Source: Neobacillus vireti (lineage in GTDB: Bacteria; Bacillota; Bacilli; Bacillales; Cytobacillaceae). From it: DNA of 64,000 bases. Location of the stretch: assembly GCF_001026695.1 (NCBI RefSeq), contig NZ_LDNB01000002.1:538741-602740 (forward strand). The letters are read 5' to 3'. Below are positions 52,384 to 59,606 of the stretch, piece after piece (positions within the stretch are counted from its first letter, which is position 1; each line of letters opens with the position of its first letter). A program made the translations under genes and the position numbers. The notes under the pieces were generated by a model. It was not told where the DNA came from. It saw only the letters and a program-made list of their open reading frames with translations, and made no database searches.

Positions 52384-53808
52384 ATGGAAAACAACCAGCA
52401 ATTTTTTCAAACCATTCTCAATCATACAAGTGACGTACTCATGATTGTGGATCGAAATCGTCACATTATATATATTACCTCAAATGTTTATGAGACTCTG
52501 GGGTATAGACCTGAAGAGCTGAACAATCGAGACGGGTTTGACCTTCTCCATCCTGAGGATAAGGAAAGTATGCTGCAACGGCATCATAATCTGCTGACCT
52601 CAAAACAAAGTAATACTTCGGAATATCGCATGATTAGGAAGAATGGGGAAGTGCGTTATGGCGAGTGTAAAACCACGCCGCTGCCAGATACAGAAAATTA
52701 CCTTCAAGTGGTATCGATTAGAGATATTACGGAACGAAAGCGGATGGAACTGGAGCTCGAATACCATAAGAATCGACATGAAGTTTTACAAAATAGCCTG
52801 AAGAATTTTTCGAATGATCTTTCTTTCGTGATGAAACATGCTGACCTGGAGGAAAGACTAATCAAGGAACTCGTAACTATTTTACCAAACTCAAATCCTA
52901 CAATAATGAAAAATTCCCCAAAAAATACACATTTAACAATAGGAAAAATGGAGACGTTCGCTGACAAGGCAATAATTAAAATAGGCGAACGGCAGCAGAG
53001 CCCATACATCCTGTCGATGAATGCAAGCGCCATTCGGGAAAAGATGGAATCGATTTGGCTGGAAACCTTGGCCTATTATTCGATGATGGTTTTTGAAAAT
53101 TTAAATATGATAGAGAATCTTATCCAGCAGCTAGAAACAGCAACCCGTAGTAAGGAAACGCCGCAATGGGTGCTGCGGTTGATGTTTAATCTGCAAGAAC
53201 AGCAGAGATTGACGTTATCGAGTGATTTGCATGATACAGTTTTGCAGGATCAGATTGATTTATATCGCAGACTGGAATCCCTTTTAACCCGTTATGAAAT
53301 AGAGAAGAAAGTCAAAACCAAGCTTGTTGGGATTGAACAGGGTTTGTTGGATATCATTCATGATATTCGCGTGACCTGCAATAACTTACGCCCCCCGCTG
53401 CTAAGAGAGTTAGGACTGAAAAGATCGTTGGAAAATTTGTTCGAGCATATTCAGGTTTGCTCTACTTATAAAATTATTTTTACGGCAGTAGATCTCTCAA
53501 TGCTGCCGCTAAGCGAAGAACAAACAATCGGGATCTACCGGATTGTGCAGGAACTCCTTAATTATGCAGAGGAACACTCTCGGGCGAATGAAATAAAATT
53601 TGATCTCTACTATGAGGATTTTCAATTGAAGATAGTGTACAGTGATGACGGAGTTGGGGATAGTTTTTCTTCAAATCATTTTAGATTAACAAATATAGAA
53701 CAAAGAGCGCAAAGTCTTGGAGGGAAGATGGAGATCAGCTTGAGGCCGGGATGTGGGTTATTAGCTGCCTTGCAGCTTCCTATTAACTTAGAGAGGAGTT
53801 TAGTATAA
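52384..53808 (+). CDS. PAS-domain sensor histidine kinase homologue with degenerate ATP-binding boxes (kinase 2)
   Basis: A 474-aa paralogue of kinase 1: PAS (about 5-118) and HisKA_3 with His283 in DLHDTVLQDQ. In the ATPase domain the N-box reads ELLNYAEEHS, so the invariant Asn is Tyr394 and the following Lys is Glu397. DDGVG is kept, but the G2 box is FRLTNIEQR instead of GLSGMRER. It may be unable to bind ATP well and could work as a phospho-acceptor or modulator with kinase 1. The frame opens at 52201; ATG 52384 follows ATAGGTGG and matches the kinase 1 start. Overlaps the next gene by 1 nt. Confidence 0.88.
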   Translation: MENNQQFFQTILNHTSDVLMIVDRNRHIIYITSNVYETLGYRPEELNNRDGFDLLHPEDKESMLQRHHNLLTSKQSNTSEYRMIRKNGEVRYGECKTTPLPDTENYLQVVSIRDITERKRMELELEYHKNRHEVLQNSLKNFSNDLSFVMKHADLEERLIKELVTILPNSNPTIMKNSPKNTHLTIGKMETFADKAIIKIGERQQSPYILSMNASAIREKMESIWLETLAYYSMMVFENLNMIENLIQQLETATRSKETPQWVLRLMFNLQEQQRLTLSSDLHDTVLQDQIDLYRRLESLLTRYEIEKKVKTKLVGIEQGLLDIIHDIRVTCNNLRPPLLRELGLKRSLENLFEHIQVCSTYKIIFTAVDLSMLPLSEEQTIGIYRIVQELLNYAEEHSRANEIKFDLYYEDFQLKIVYSDDGVGDSFSSNHFRLTNIEQRAQSLGGKMEISLRPGCGLLAALQLPINLERSLV

Positions 53809-54458
53809 TGGTAAATATTTTAATTGTTGATGACCATTTATCGATTATCGAAGGTACCAAAATGCTGTTGGAACAAGAACCGGATTTCAATATTACAGTT
53901 GAAAACAGTTCATTGAATGCGATGAATTTAATCAAGCTGCACCATTATGATGTATTGTTGTTTGATTTGTATATGCCACATCTAAATGGGCTTGAGTTGG
54001 CAAAGCAGGCGCTAGCTTATAATCCGGATTTGACTGTTTTGATTTATACAGGCTTCGATATCAAGCCACATTTTAATTTGCTCGTTGAAGCCGGTGTTTC
54101 CGGATTTCTGTCAAAAACCTCATCGCGTGATGAATTAGTTGCAGGAATCAGGAGTGCCTTACGGAAACAGGTAGTTCTGCCGCTATCATTGGTAAGAGAA
54201 TTAAGAAGACCAGGGATCATTTCCGACCAGTCCAATGCCAATGAAAAAGTGGTCTTAACCAGCAATGAGGAACAAATCTTGACAGAACTATCTAAGGGGA
54301 AAAGCACAAGGGAAATCGCCTCGAATTTAGCGATGAGCCAGAGGTCATTAGAGTATAACTTGACGGCCCTTTACCAAAAGTTTGGCGTCCGAACAAGAGT
54401 GGATACCATTGCCAAGGCCAAGAAGCTTGGGTTAATCCCAGAGGAAGAATTGAAATAA
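53808..54458 (+). CDS. LuxR/NarL-family response regulator
   Basis: A 216-aa response regulator. Receiver domain: acidic pair VDDH (Asp8, Asp9), phosphorylated Asp53 (LFDLYMP), Thr/Tyr region YTGF and Lys103 (LSKTSS). C-terminal LuxR helix-turn-helix about 147-207 (LSKGKSTREIASNLAMSQRSLEYNL). It starts at TAATG overlapping the kinase 2 stop, so kinase 2 and regulator are translationally coupled. It is the prime candidate to bind the TGCGGT boxes in four nearby regions. Confidence 0.93.
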   Translation: MVNILIVDDHLSIIEGTKMLLEQEPDFNITVENSSLNAMNLIKLHHYDVLLFDLYMPHLNGLELAKQALAYNPDLTVLIYTGFDIKPHFNLLVEAGVSGFLSKTSSRDELVAGIRSALRKQVVLPLSLVRELRRPGIISDQSNANEKVVLTSNEEQILTELSKGKSTREIASNLAMSQRSLEYNLTALYQKFGVRTRVDTIAKAKKLGLIPEEELK

Positions 54459-54504
54459 TCCCATTCTCATTTGGTTTACCTGTATTGGAAAAAATAAATA
54501 CAAA

Positions 54505-54540
54505 GCAGTGGTTTTCTTAACAAAAATCCCACTGCCTTTT
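54505..54540 (+). terminator. Terminator after the response regulator
   Basis: GCAGTGG pairs with CCACTGC over a 17-nt loop, followed by CTTTT. A second hairpin (GGGGTTCC with GGGAGCCCC, then TTTG) follows at 54551-54573. Confidence 0.7.
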
Positions 54541-54601
54541 GCGTGTAATAGGGGTTCCAGCGGGAGCCCCTTTGTGTGTGTTAAAATTAAAAATCTAAAA
54601 C

Positions 54602-54676
54602 TGCGGTGCCACACGGAAAATATGCGGTGGTCTTCAAAAAGAGTGCGGTTAGGGAAGCGGCAGAATTGAGTATTAT
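54602..54676 (+). promoter_or_regulatory. TGCGGT-box promoter of the yrzI-like gene
   Basis: Perfect TGCGGT boxes at 54602, 54623 and 54644 (both intervals exactly 21 bp), and TATTAT at 54671-54676, exactly 27 bp after the start of the last box. It would start transcription near 54683, 54 bp before the small gene. No recognisable -35 other than the box. Confidence 0.75.
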
Positions 54677-54736
54677 GTGAATATAGAAAACAACAAATCA
54701 TCGGATTGACTAATCCCATTAAGGAGGAAAATGACA

Positions 54737-54880
54737 ATGACATTGAATCTATTATTCTTTACCCTTAGCATTAAAAAGCGAATAATCGCTCCGGAAAAAG
54801 CCCTGACCCAAGAAAAGGTTGAAAAACTGTATGAAGAACATAAAGATCGTCTAATCTCTACTCACTATATGATGCATTAA
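54737..54880 (+). CDS. yrzI: YrzI family small protein
   Basis: A 47-aa protein, MTLNLLFFTLSIKKR at the start, followed by a charged helix with QEKVEKLYEEHKDR. The pattern (MTLN-hydrophobic-F-T-x-x-I-x-KR, then EQVxKLYEExKDR) is that of the YrzI small-protein family of bacilli, function unknown. ATG 54737 is 9 nt after AAGGAGG; ATG 54731 is too close to it. It is preceded by three TGCGGT boxes, so it appears to be a target of the two-component system. Confidence 0.8.
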   Translation: MTLNLLFFTLSIKKRIIAPEKALTQEKVEKLYEEHKDRLISTHYMMH

Positions 54881-54883
54881 CCT

Positions 54884-54915
54884 ACTGCCAGCTGTTAATC
54901 CTGGCAGTTTTTTTT
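54884..54915 (+). terminator. Terminator after the yrzI-like gene
   Basis: ACTGCCAG pairs with CTGGCAGT, followed by a run of T. Confidence 0.88.
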
Positions 54916-54916
54916 C

Positions 54917-55045
54917 TATCCGAGAGTGACATACCGTTATCCGAGAGTAAAACCCGCCATCCGAGAGTAATGACCTGTTATCCGAGAGTAACAGCGTTTT
55001 TAGCCGAGAGAAACCAAACCTTATCCGAGCGTAACCGCTCTCTAT
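54917..55045 (+). repeat. Tandem repeat of a TATCCGAGAGTAA unit, period about 21 nt
   Basis: Units start at 54917, 54938, 54958, 54979, 55001 and 55022 (intervals 21, 20, 21, 22, 21), with a last partial unit at 55043. The conserved core is TATCCGAGAGTAA; the remaining 8 nt of each unit vary. The array lies between the yrzI terminator and the boxes before the ABC transporter and codes for nothing visible. Confidence 0.8.
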
Positions 55046-55057
55046 CACCAATATAAT

Positions 55058-55153
55058 TGCGGAACACCGCAAAATCCTGCGGCGGCACCTTAAAAAGACT
55101 GCGGTGACCTCCCAAAAGAGTGCGGTTTGGCAACAGCCATTCTTTACTACAAT
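55058..55153 (+). promoter_or_regulatory. TGCGGT-box promoter of the ABC transporter operon
   Basis: TGCGGA (55058), TGCGGC (55078), TGCGGT (55100) and TGCGGT (55121) are spaced by 20, 22 and 21 bp. TACAAT at 55148-55153 starts exactly 27 bp after the last box. ATG of the ATPase gene is at 55199. Confidence 0.75.
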
Positions 55154-55198
55154 GAAAATATAAAAAACCATATGAAATTAAATGGAGGGTGGAAAAAT

Positions 55199-55915
55199 AT
55201 GATTTCAGTTTCAAATGTTTCAAAAGTATATGCGTTGGCGTCGGGTGATTTCATCGCACTAAAGGAAACCGCTATGCAAGTCCGTAAAGGGGAATTTGTG
55301 GCCATTATGGGACCTAGCGGATCTGGAAAAAGCACATTGCTTCAGTTACTTGGGGGACTCGATCAGCCTACTACAGGAAATATCGTCGTGGATGGAATTG
55401 ACCTAACCAAATTGAATGAAAAAGAACGGACCTTATTCCGTCGGAAAAAGGTGGGCTTTGTTTTTCAAAATTATCAGCTCCTACCGATGATGACGGTCGG
55501 AGAAAATATTGCTCTTTCCCTTACTGCCAACAACACTCCAAAAAATGAGATAAACACGATTGTGCAAAAATTGCTGTCAGAAGTAAATCTGCAAGATAAA
55601 GAATCAGCTTTCCCTTCCCAGCTAAGCGGCGGCCAACAGCAAAGAGTAGCCATTGCACGGGCGTTAGCGATGAAGCCAAGTTTAATTTTGGCAGATGAAC
55701 CTACCGGCAATCTTGACCAAAAAAATAGTGAAGATATCTTAAAGCTTTTATCAAGGCTTAACAAAGAGGAAAAGATTACGGTCGTTATGGTGACACATGA
55801 TCAACAAGCAGCACAAGTGGCGGATCGAATCATTGTAGTAAGAGATGGAATGATTGTGGAAGAAGGTCATAAAGGAGGTTACCGCAATGAAAAAGTGGCA
55901 AATCGCATGGCGTAA
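55199..55915 (+). CDS. ABC transporter ATP-binding protein (LolD/MacB type)
   Basis: A 238-aa ATPase of the FtsX-permease-associated class. Walker A GPSGSGKST, Q-loop FQNYQLLP, signature LSGGQQQR, Walker B LILADEPTGNLD and the switch His in VTHD are all present. The frame opens at 55127; ATG 55199 after GGAGGG is the likely start. The permease gene begins 29 nt before its end. Such pairs export peptides or lipoproteins, or sense envelope stress. Confidence 0.92.
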   Translation: MISVSNVSKVYALASGDFIALKETAMQVRKGEFVAIMGPSGSGKSTLLQLLGGLDQPTTGNIVVDGIDLTKLNEKERTLFRRKKVGFVFQNYQLLPMMTVGENIALSLTANNTPKNEINTIVQKLLSEVNLQDKESAFPSQLSGGQQQRVAIARALAMKPSLILADEPTGNLDQKNSEDILKLLSRLNKEEKITVVMVTHDQQAAQVADRIIVVRDGMIVEEGHKGGYRNEKVANRMA

Positions 55916-58373
55916 TTTAATGCGGCGGAAGATGCGGACTTTTTTATCAATGATGTCTATTGTGATAGGAGTAGCTTCTACATTTGGAGTGATTGCAGCT
56001 GTTAATACGGCAGAAAAAGCCTTTCCTATTTTCTTAAAGGAGGCAATTGCTAAAGCAGATTTTAATATTGCTGGGACGGAAGCCTATTTTTCAGAAGATA
56101 ATTATAAGCAAATGTCTTCGAGAAAGGATTATGAATCTGTTGCGATGTTAAAGCAAAATACCAAGTTGGTTACCAAAGAAAAAGATATCTCTTCAATCCA
56201 GAAACGAGTTGTGATTACCGGCTATAGCCAGCTTGAAACCACCGTTACTGGGTTCAAAGTAATGGAAGGTGATTTAAAAGCCAAAGGGGCCGTCATTACG
56301 GATCGAACGGCAAAGGTTTGGGGATCGAAGATTGGGGATACGGTTTCCTTTAATACAGACAAAGGTGTCAAAACGATTAAGATAACGGCCATTGTTAGGT
56401 ACACAAAAGATTTAATGGGCCCTTCCAGCTGGAATATGGCGAAATATCACCATTGGGCGGTAGCAGTTCCACTCCCAACAGTCCAAAATTGGTTTGATTT
56501 AAATGGAAAAATCCAAGCGATCCAGGTAAAAGCAATAAGTCACAATCAGCTTGATGCAGTAGAGAATGAGTTGGATCACTTTGTGAAAAGCAATAAAGGT
56601 GTTTATATGCAGCCTATGATTATTAACTTTGATACAGCGTTTAAAGATCTTAATACTTTCTTCTTAGCCCTATATATTGCTGGTTTTCTCGGAATCGCAC
56701 TGAGTGCCTTCATCATTTTTAATTCGCTCTATGTAAGTATTAAAGAAAGAAAAAGTGAATTTGCCGTGTTAAAGACGATTGGCTATACACCTGGACAATT
56801 ACAGGGAATGGTCCTGACCGAGGTATTATTAGTTGCCATAATCGGAACAATCTTGGGCCTTACAGTCGGATATGGTCTTGCCCATGGTTTGAAACTACTC
56901 ATCTTCATGGTATATGGCGTACAAAGTAACAGTTCTATGGTATTAGCAACTGGTTTGATAGTATCAATCCTTGCCGGTCTGCTCGTACCGATTCTTTCCT
57001 CCTGGTACCCGATTCAAAAGGTTGGTAAGACTAGCGTTATTGAAGTATTAAAAGACAACAAAGCTATACAAAGCAGACATTCTAAGTGGTTAGGAATTGT
57101 CGGTGTCCTGTTTATTCTATCAAGCTTTTTTATCAAGCATTTGATTTTAGTCCTGCCGCTTTTGATTGGCATCACTTTAGTATTTCCTTATCTTTTTAAA
57201 CTGTTTAGTTTTATTCTGAAAGCTTTCTATCGTCTTATATTCAACTTTTCCGGAGACGTCGCGATCCGTAATTTAAATCGAAATATTGGTAGAGCTTCCA
57301 TGACTTCCGTGATTCTCTCCCTTGGGATTGCCATGATTGTGTTAATGAGTACCCTAAATTCTGCCCTCTTACAGTCGTATGAGAAAATGATAAACCAATC
57401 TTACGGCGGAAATCTCGACGTCATGTTTCACCATATTGAGAAAGAGGATCTCGACATTATTAAACATATAGACGGCGTAAAAGATGCAGCAACGTATTCG
57501 CTGCAGGGAATCGTATGGAATTTAGATGGCGAGAAACGAATGCTCCCCGTATATGGAGTTGGAGCGGAATGGATTGACCGGTTCCCGTTGTTTTCCGTAT
57601 CAAATGGTTCACAAAGTGCATTAATAAAGAGCTTAAAAAACGATGAAATTATCCTTGATCAAACCTCTTTTGCAACATGGGGAGGAAAAATTGGCGAAAG
57701 CATTACGTTAGATACCATTCATGGTGAAAAAACCTTTAAAGTTGTCGCAATGGTGAACACAATGAAAAATAGTGGTTATGGGGCGTTTATGAGTGAGAAG
57801 AACTTCAAGGAAAACTTCGGTGTTAACTATGAAAGAAATACGTTGGTCATCAAGGAAGCACAAATGAGCCCACTGCAATTAAGGGAGAATATTTACTCCA
57901 AATTCGGTGGTAGAATTGAGGAAATGTGGGGTCCGGAGGATTGGGTTTCCATGATTGGCGGTACCATCACAGCATCCTTTAGTATGGTGAACGCACTTGT
58001 CATCCTTGGTATTATTGTCTCTGGTATCGGGATTGCGAATACCTTGCTGATCAATATTATGGAACGGGTCCGGGAAATTGCAATGATGCGGGCTGTTGGT
58101 GTTACGCATCGTCAGATTATCGGGATGATTTTATTGGAGGGTTTTGGAATAGGGCTTGCTGCAACCGTCATCGGGATCATGTTTGGTATTCTGTTAATCT
58201 ATTTGACGTCTACGTTTATGCAAGTAAACTCCTTAACCTTTGAATTCGGCGTCTCCTGGATGATTATCGCAATAATAGCTTTGTTCGGGCTTGCTGTCAG
58301 CATCATTTCCAGCATTGCTCCAGCAACTAAAGCGGCAAAAATCAAGTTAAGTGATGCGCTTCGATATGAGTAG
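55887..58373 (+). CDS. ABC transporter permease with two FtsX domains
   Basis: An 828-aa permease: N-terminal membrane helix (LSMMSIVIGVASTFGVIAA), a large extracellular MacB-like domain, FtsX domain 1 (about residues 255-390), an internal duplicate starting with RNLNRNIGRASMTSVILSLG, a second extracellular part, and FtsX domain 2 (about 700-820) ending ATKAAKIKLSDALRYE. This 4+4-helix layout is found in ABC permeases for peptide or lipid efflux. ATG 55887 is 7 nt after AAAGGAGGT. Control by the TGCGGT boxes suggests a response to an envelope-active compound (inference). Confidence 0.9.
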   Translation: MKKWQIAWRNLMRRKMRTFLSMMSIVIGVASTFGVIAAVNTAEKAFPIFLKEAIAKADFNIAGTEAYFSEDNYKQMSSRKDYESVAMLKQNTKLVTKEKDISSIQKRVVITGYSQLETTVTGFKVMEGDLKAKGAVITDRTAKVWGSKIGDTVSFNTDKGVKTIKITAIVRYTKDLMGPSSWNMAKYHHWAVAVPLPTVQNWFDLNGKIQAIQVKAISHNQLDAVENELDHFVKSNKGVYMQPMIINFDTAFKDLNTFFLALYIAGFLGIALSAFIIFNSLYVSIKERKSEFAVLKTIGYTPGQLQGMVLTEVLLVAIIGTILGLTVGYGLAHGLKLLIFMVYGVQSNSSMVLATGLIVSILAGLLVPILSSWYPIQKVGKTSVIEVLKDNKAIQSRHSKWLGIVGVLFILSSFFIKHLILVLPLLIGITLVFPYLFKLFSFILKAFYRLIFNFSGDVAIRNLNRNIGRASMTSVILSLGIAMIVLMSTLNSALLQSYEKMINQSYGGNLDVMFHHIEKEDLDIIKHIDGVKDAATYSLQGIVWNLDGEKRMLPVYGVGAEWIDRFPLFSVSNGSQSALIKSLKNDEIILDQTSFATWGGKIGESITLDTIHGEKTFKVVAMVNTMKNSGYGAFMSEKNFKENFGVNYERNTLVIKEAQMSPLQLRENIYSKFGGRIEEMWGPEDWVSMIGGTITASFSMVNALVILGIIVSGIGIANTLLINIMERVREIAMMRAVGVTHRQIIGMILLEGFGIGLAATVIGIMFGILLIYLTSTFMQVNSLTFEFGVSWMIIAIIALFGLAVSIISSIAPATKAAKIKLSDALRYE

Positions 58374-58434
58374 AATCCTGTTGGTGCTGTTCTTACCTAT
58401 GTTAATGCTGACTGCATGTTGGGGGAGCGAATGA
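58366..58434 (+). pseudogene. 22-codon lipobox peptide, likely remnant of a Ger(x)C-type lipoprotein
   Basis: An ATG inside the permease stop region opens a 22-codon frame, MSRILLVLFLPMLMLTACWG, then Ser-Glu and TGA. It is a lipoprotein signal peptide with lipobox LTAC. The residues after the Cys (CWGS) resemble the start of mature Ger(x)C germination lipoproteins (often CWGSREI or CWDRREI). The rest of such a gene is missing, so this is probably a truncated remnant; a real micro-lipopeptide coupled to the ABC exporter cannot be excluded. No ribosome-binding site other than coupling is seen. Confidence 0.4.
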
Positions 58435-58464
58435 ATCCTTTCGAAGTTGTTTGCTTCAGAAAAA

Positions 58465-58497
58465 AGAGGGATTCTAAAAATTTTTTAGTATCCCTCT
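58465..58497. terminator. Bidirectional terminator
   Basis: AGAGGGAT pairs with ATCCCTCT with further A/T pairs inside (CTAAAA/TTTTAG); it can end the ABC operon and the - strand YjcZ-like gene. Confidence 0.75.
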
Positions 58498-58522
58498 AAT
58501 TGTCATAATCACTTAAGAGTTA

Positions 58523-58627
58523 TTAGTATCCTCCACCCATGAAGGATGCTCCAACAATGACTAACAGAATAAATAGAACAACGATCAGGGCAAAACTTGT
58601 ACCCATACCACCGCTTTCGTAACCCAT
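58523..58627 (-). CDS. YjcZ family sporulation micro-protein (34 aa)
   Basis: The - strand reads MGYESGGMGTS followed by [18 protein letters not shown] and MGGGY. The hydrophobic core is nearly identical to those at 48951 and 49136. The ribosome-binding site is GGAGGTGTT immediately upstream. Probably expressed in sporulation. Confidence 0.85.
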   Translation of the reverse strand: MGYESGGMGTSFALIVVLFILLVIVGASFMGGGY

Positions 58628-58663
58628 AAATAACACCTCCATTTTTAGATAGTCATTAAAAAG

Positions 58664-58864
58664 CTACCAGCGATGAAAAGGATGTCTGTGTTCAACTACA
58701 ACTCTTTCCCTAATAGGTTTATAAATGACCCTTGGGACATCAAATACATCAAGTCGATTTACATGAACTACTGGTTGGATAATTGGTATTTCACGACGAA
58801 TAGATTCATTATGAAATACGTATTTAGGAGGACGAGTGATTGGTCTAGAGCGGTTAAACATCAT
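58664..58864 (-). CDS. CotD-like spore coat protein
   Basis: A 66-aa basic protein: MMFNRSRPITRPPKYVFHNE, then PIIQPVVHVNRLDVFDVPRVIY and a His-rich tail (EHRHPFHRW). The motif PPKY ... RxxPxIxPVVHVNR is shared with small CotD-family coat proteins of bacilli as I know them. The frame is open to 58981; the ATG pair at 58861-58864 follows AAGGAGGTG. No cysteines are present. It is on the same strand as the YjcZ gene. Confidence 0.65.
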   Translation of the reverse strand: MMFNRSRPITRPPKYVFHNESIRREIPIIQPVVHVNRLDVFDVPRVIYKPIRERVVVEHRHPFHRW

Positions 58865-59219
58865 ATAACACCTCCTTCCGAGTTTATATATTATTAAATG
58901 TTGCGAAGACTCATACTGAAACGGACAAGCATCATGTGTTTTTATAAAAAGACAACATTTTTTTGAAATATTATGCCGCAATACCAGTGAAAAATGAATG
59001 AGAAGGAGACTGATGATGAAAGTATCTCGTGTTGCTTATTTTGCAGCTGATTTATAACACGTATCTTTGGCTAATTCTGAAAAATGGAATAACATCCAAC
59101 TAATGGTGTTCTTTCGTGTTATAACGAGGGCTGAAAAAAGTCTTCAACTCTTTAAAAGGTATTATTAGAATTTCAAAGAATTAATATATAGATTGTATAT
59201 TTAAGGAGGTAGGTTGTTA
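58865..59219. other. Gap without a supported gene
   Basis: It holds the upstream region of the CotD-like gene and a 14-codon frame (59013-59057) after a good AGAAGGAG site that stops at once; I see no terminator or promoter I would defend. The repeat-free sequence is AT-rich. Confidence 0.4.
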
Positions 59220-59606
59220 GTGAATACACCAATAAAAACACCAATAAAAAACCGTATTGGTGGTGTGTTTATTCCAGTTCGTGACATTGAGAAAGCGAAA
59301 AAATGGTATAGTAAAATACTTGGTTTGGAAGGTGGAGAAATATATTTTGGTCATATATATACGGCTCCAATGGATGGTACAGCAGGCTTAATTTTAGATA
59401 CGATGCCAAAGTGGCGAGATGAAAATGGTAACATTTCAACTTATCAAGTACCATCAATACAATTTGTAACGGATGATATCCATGCCTCTTATCAATTTAT
59501 GAAAGAAAATAATGTTGAATTATTGACAGAGATTGAGGACGATTTTTATTTTGTTTTTAGAGACCTAGATGGTAACGTATTGATGATTTGTAAGGAAGTA
59601 TCTTAA
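59220..59606 (+). CDS. VOC (glyoxalase/bleomycin resistance) family protein
   Basis: A 128-aa single-module VOC protein: IGGVFIPVRDIEKAKKWYSKILG at the start, IQFVTDDIHASYQFM in the second half and FRDLDGNVLMICK at the end, the usual place of the last metal ligand. The first His of metal-dependent members is absent (GVFIPV). Function unknown; often a small-molecule-binding or resistance protein. GTG 59220 is 10 nt after AAGGAGG; TTG 59214 is possible. Confidence 0.78.
   Translation: MNTPIKTPIKNRIGGVFIPVRDIEKAKKWYSKILGLEGGEIYFGHIYTAPMDGTAGLILDTMPKWRDENGNISTYQVPSIQFVTDDIHASYQFMKENNVELLTEIEDDFYFVFRDLDGNVLMICKEVS

Noticed and set aside
54917..55045. Possible CRISPR array at the TATCCGAGAGTAA repeats
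   Set aside because: Period of 21 nt leaves only 8-nt variable parts, too short for spacers; no cas genes.
59013..59057. 14-codon frame after AGAAGGAG
   Set aside because: Good ribosome-binding site but far too short and not recognisable; probably a decayed start. No evidence of a peptide function.
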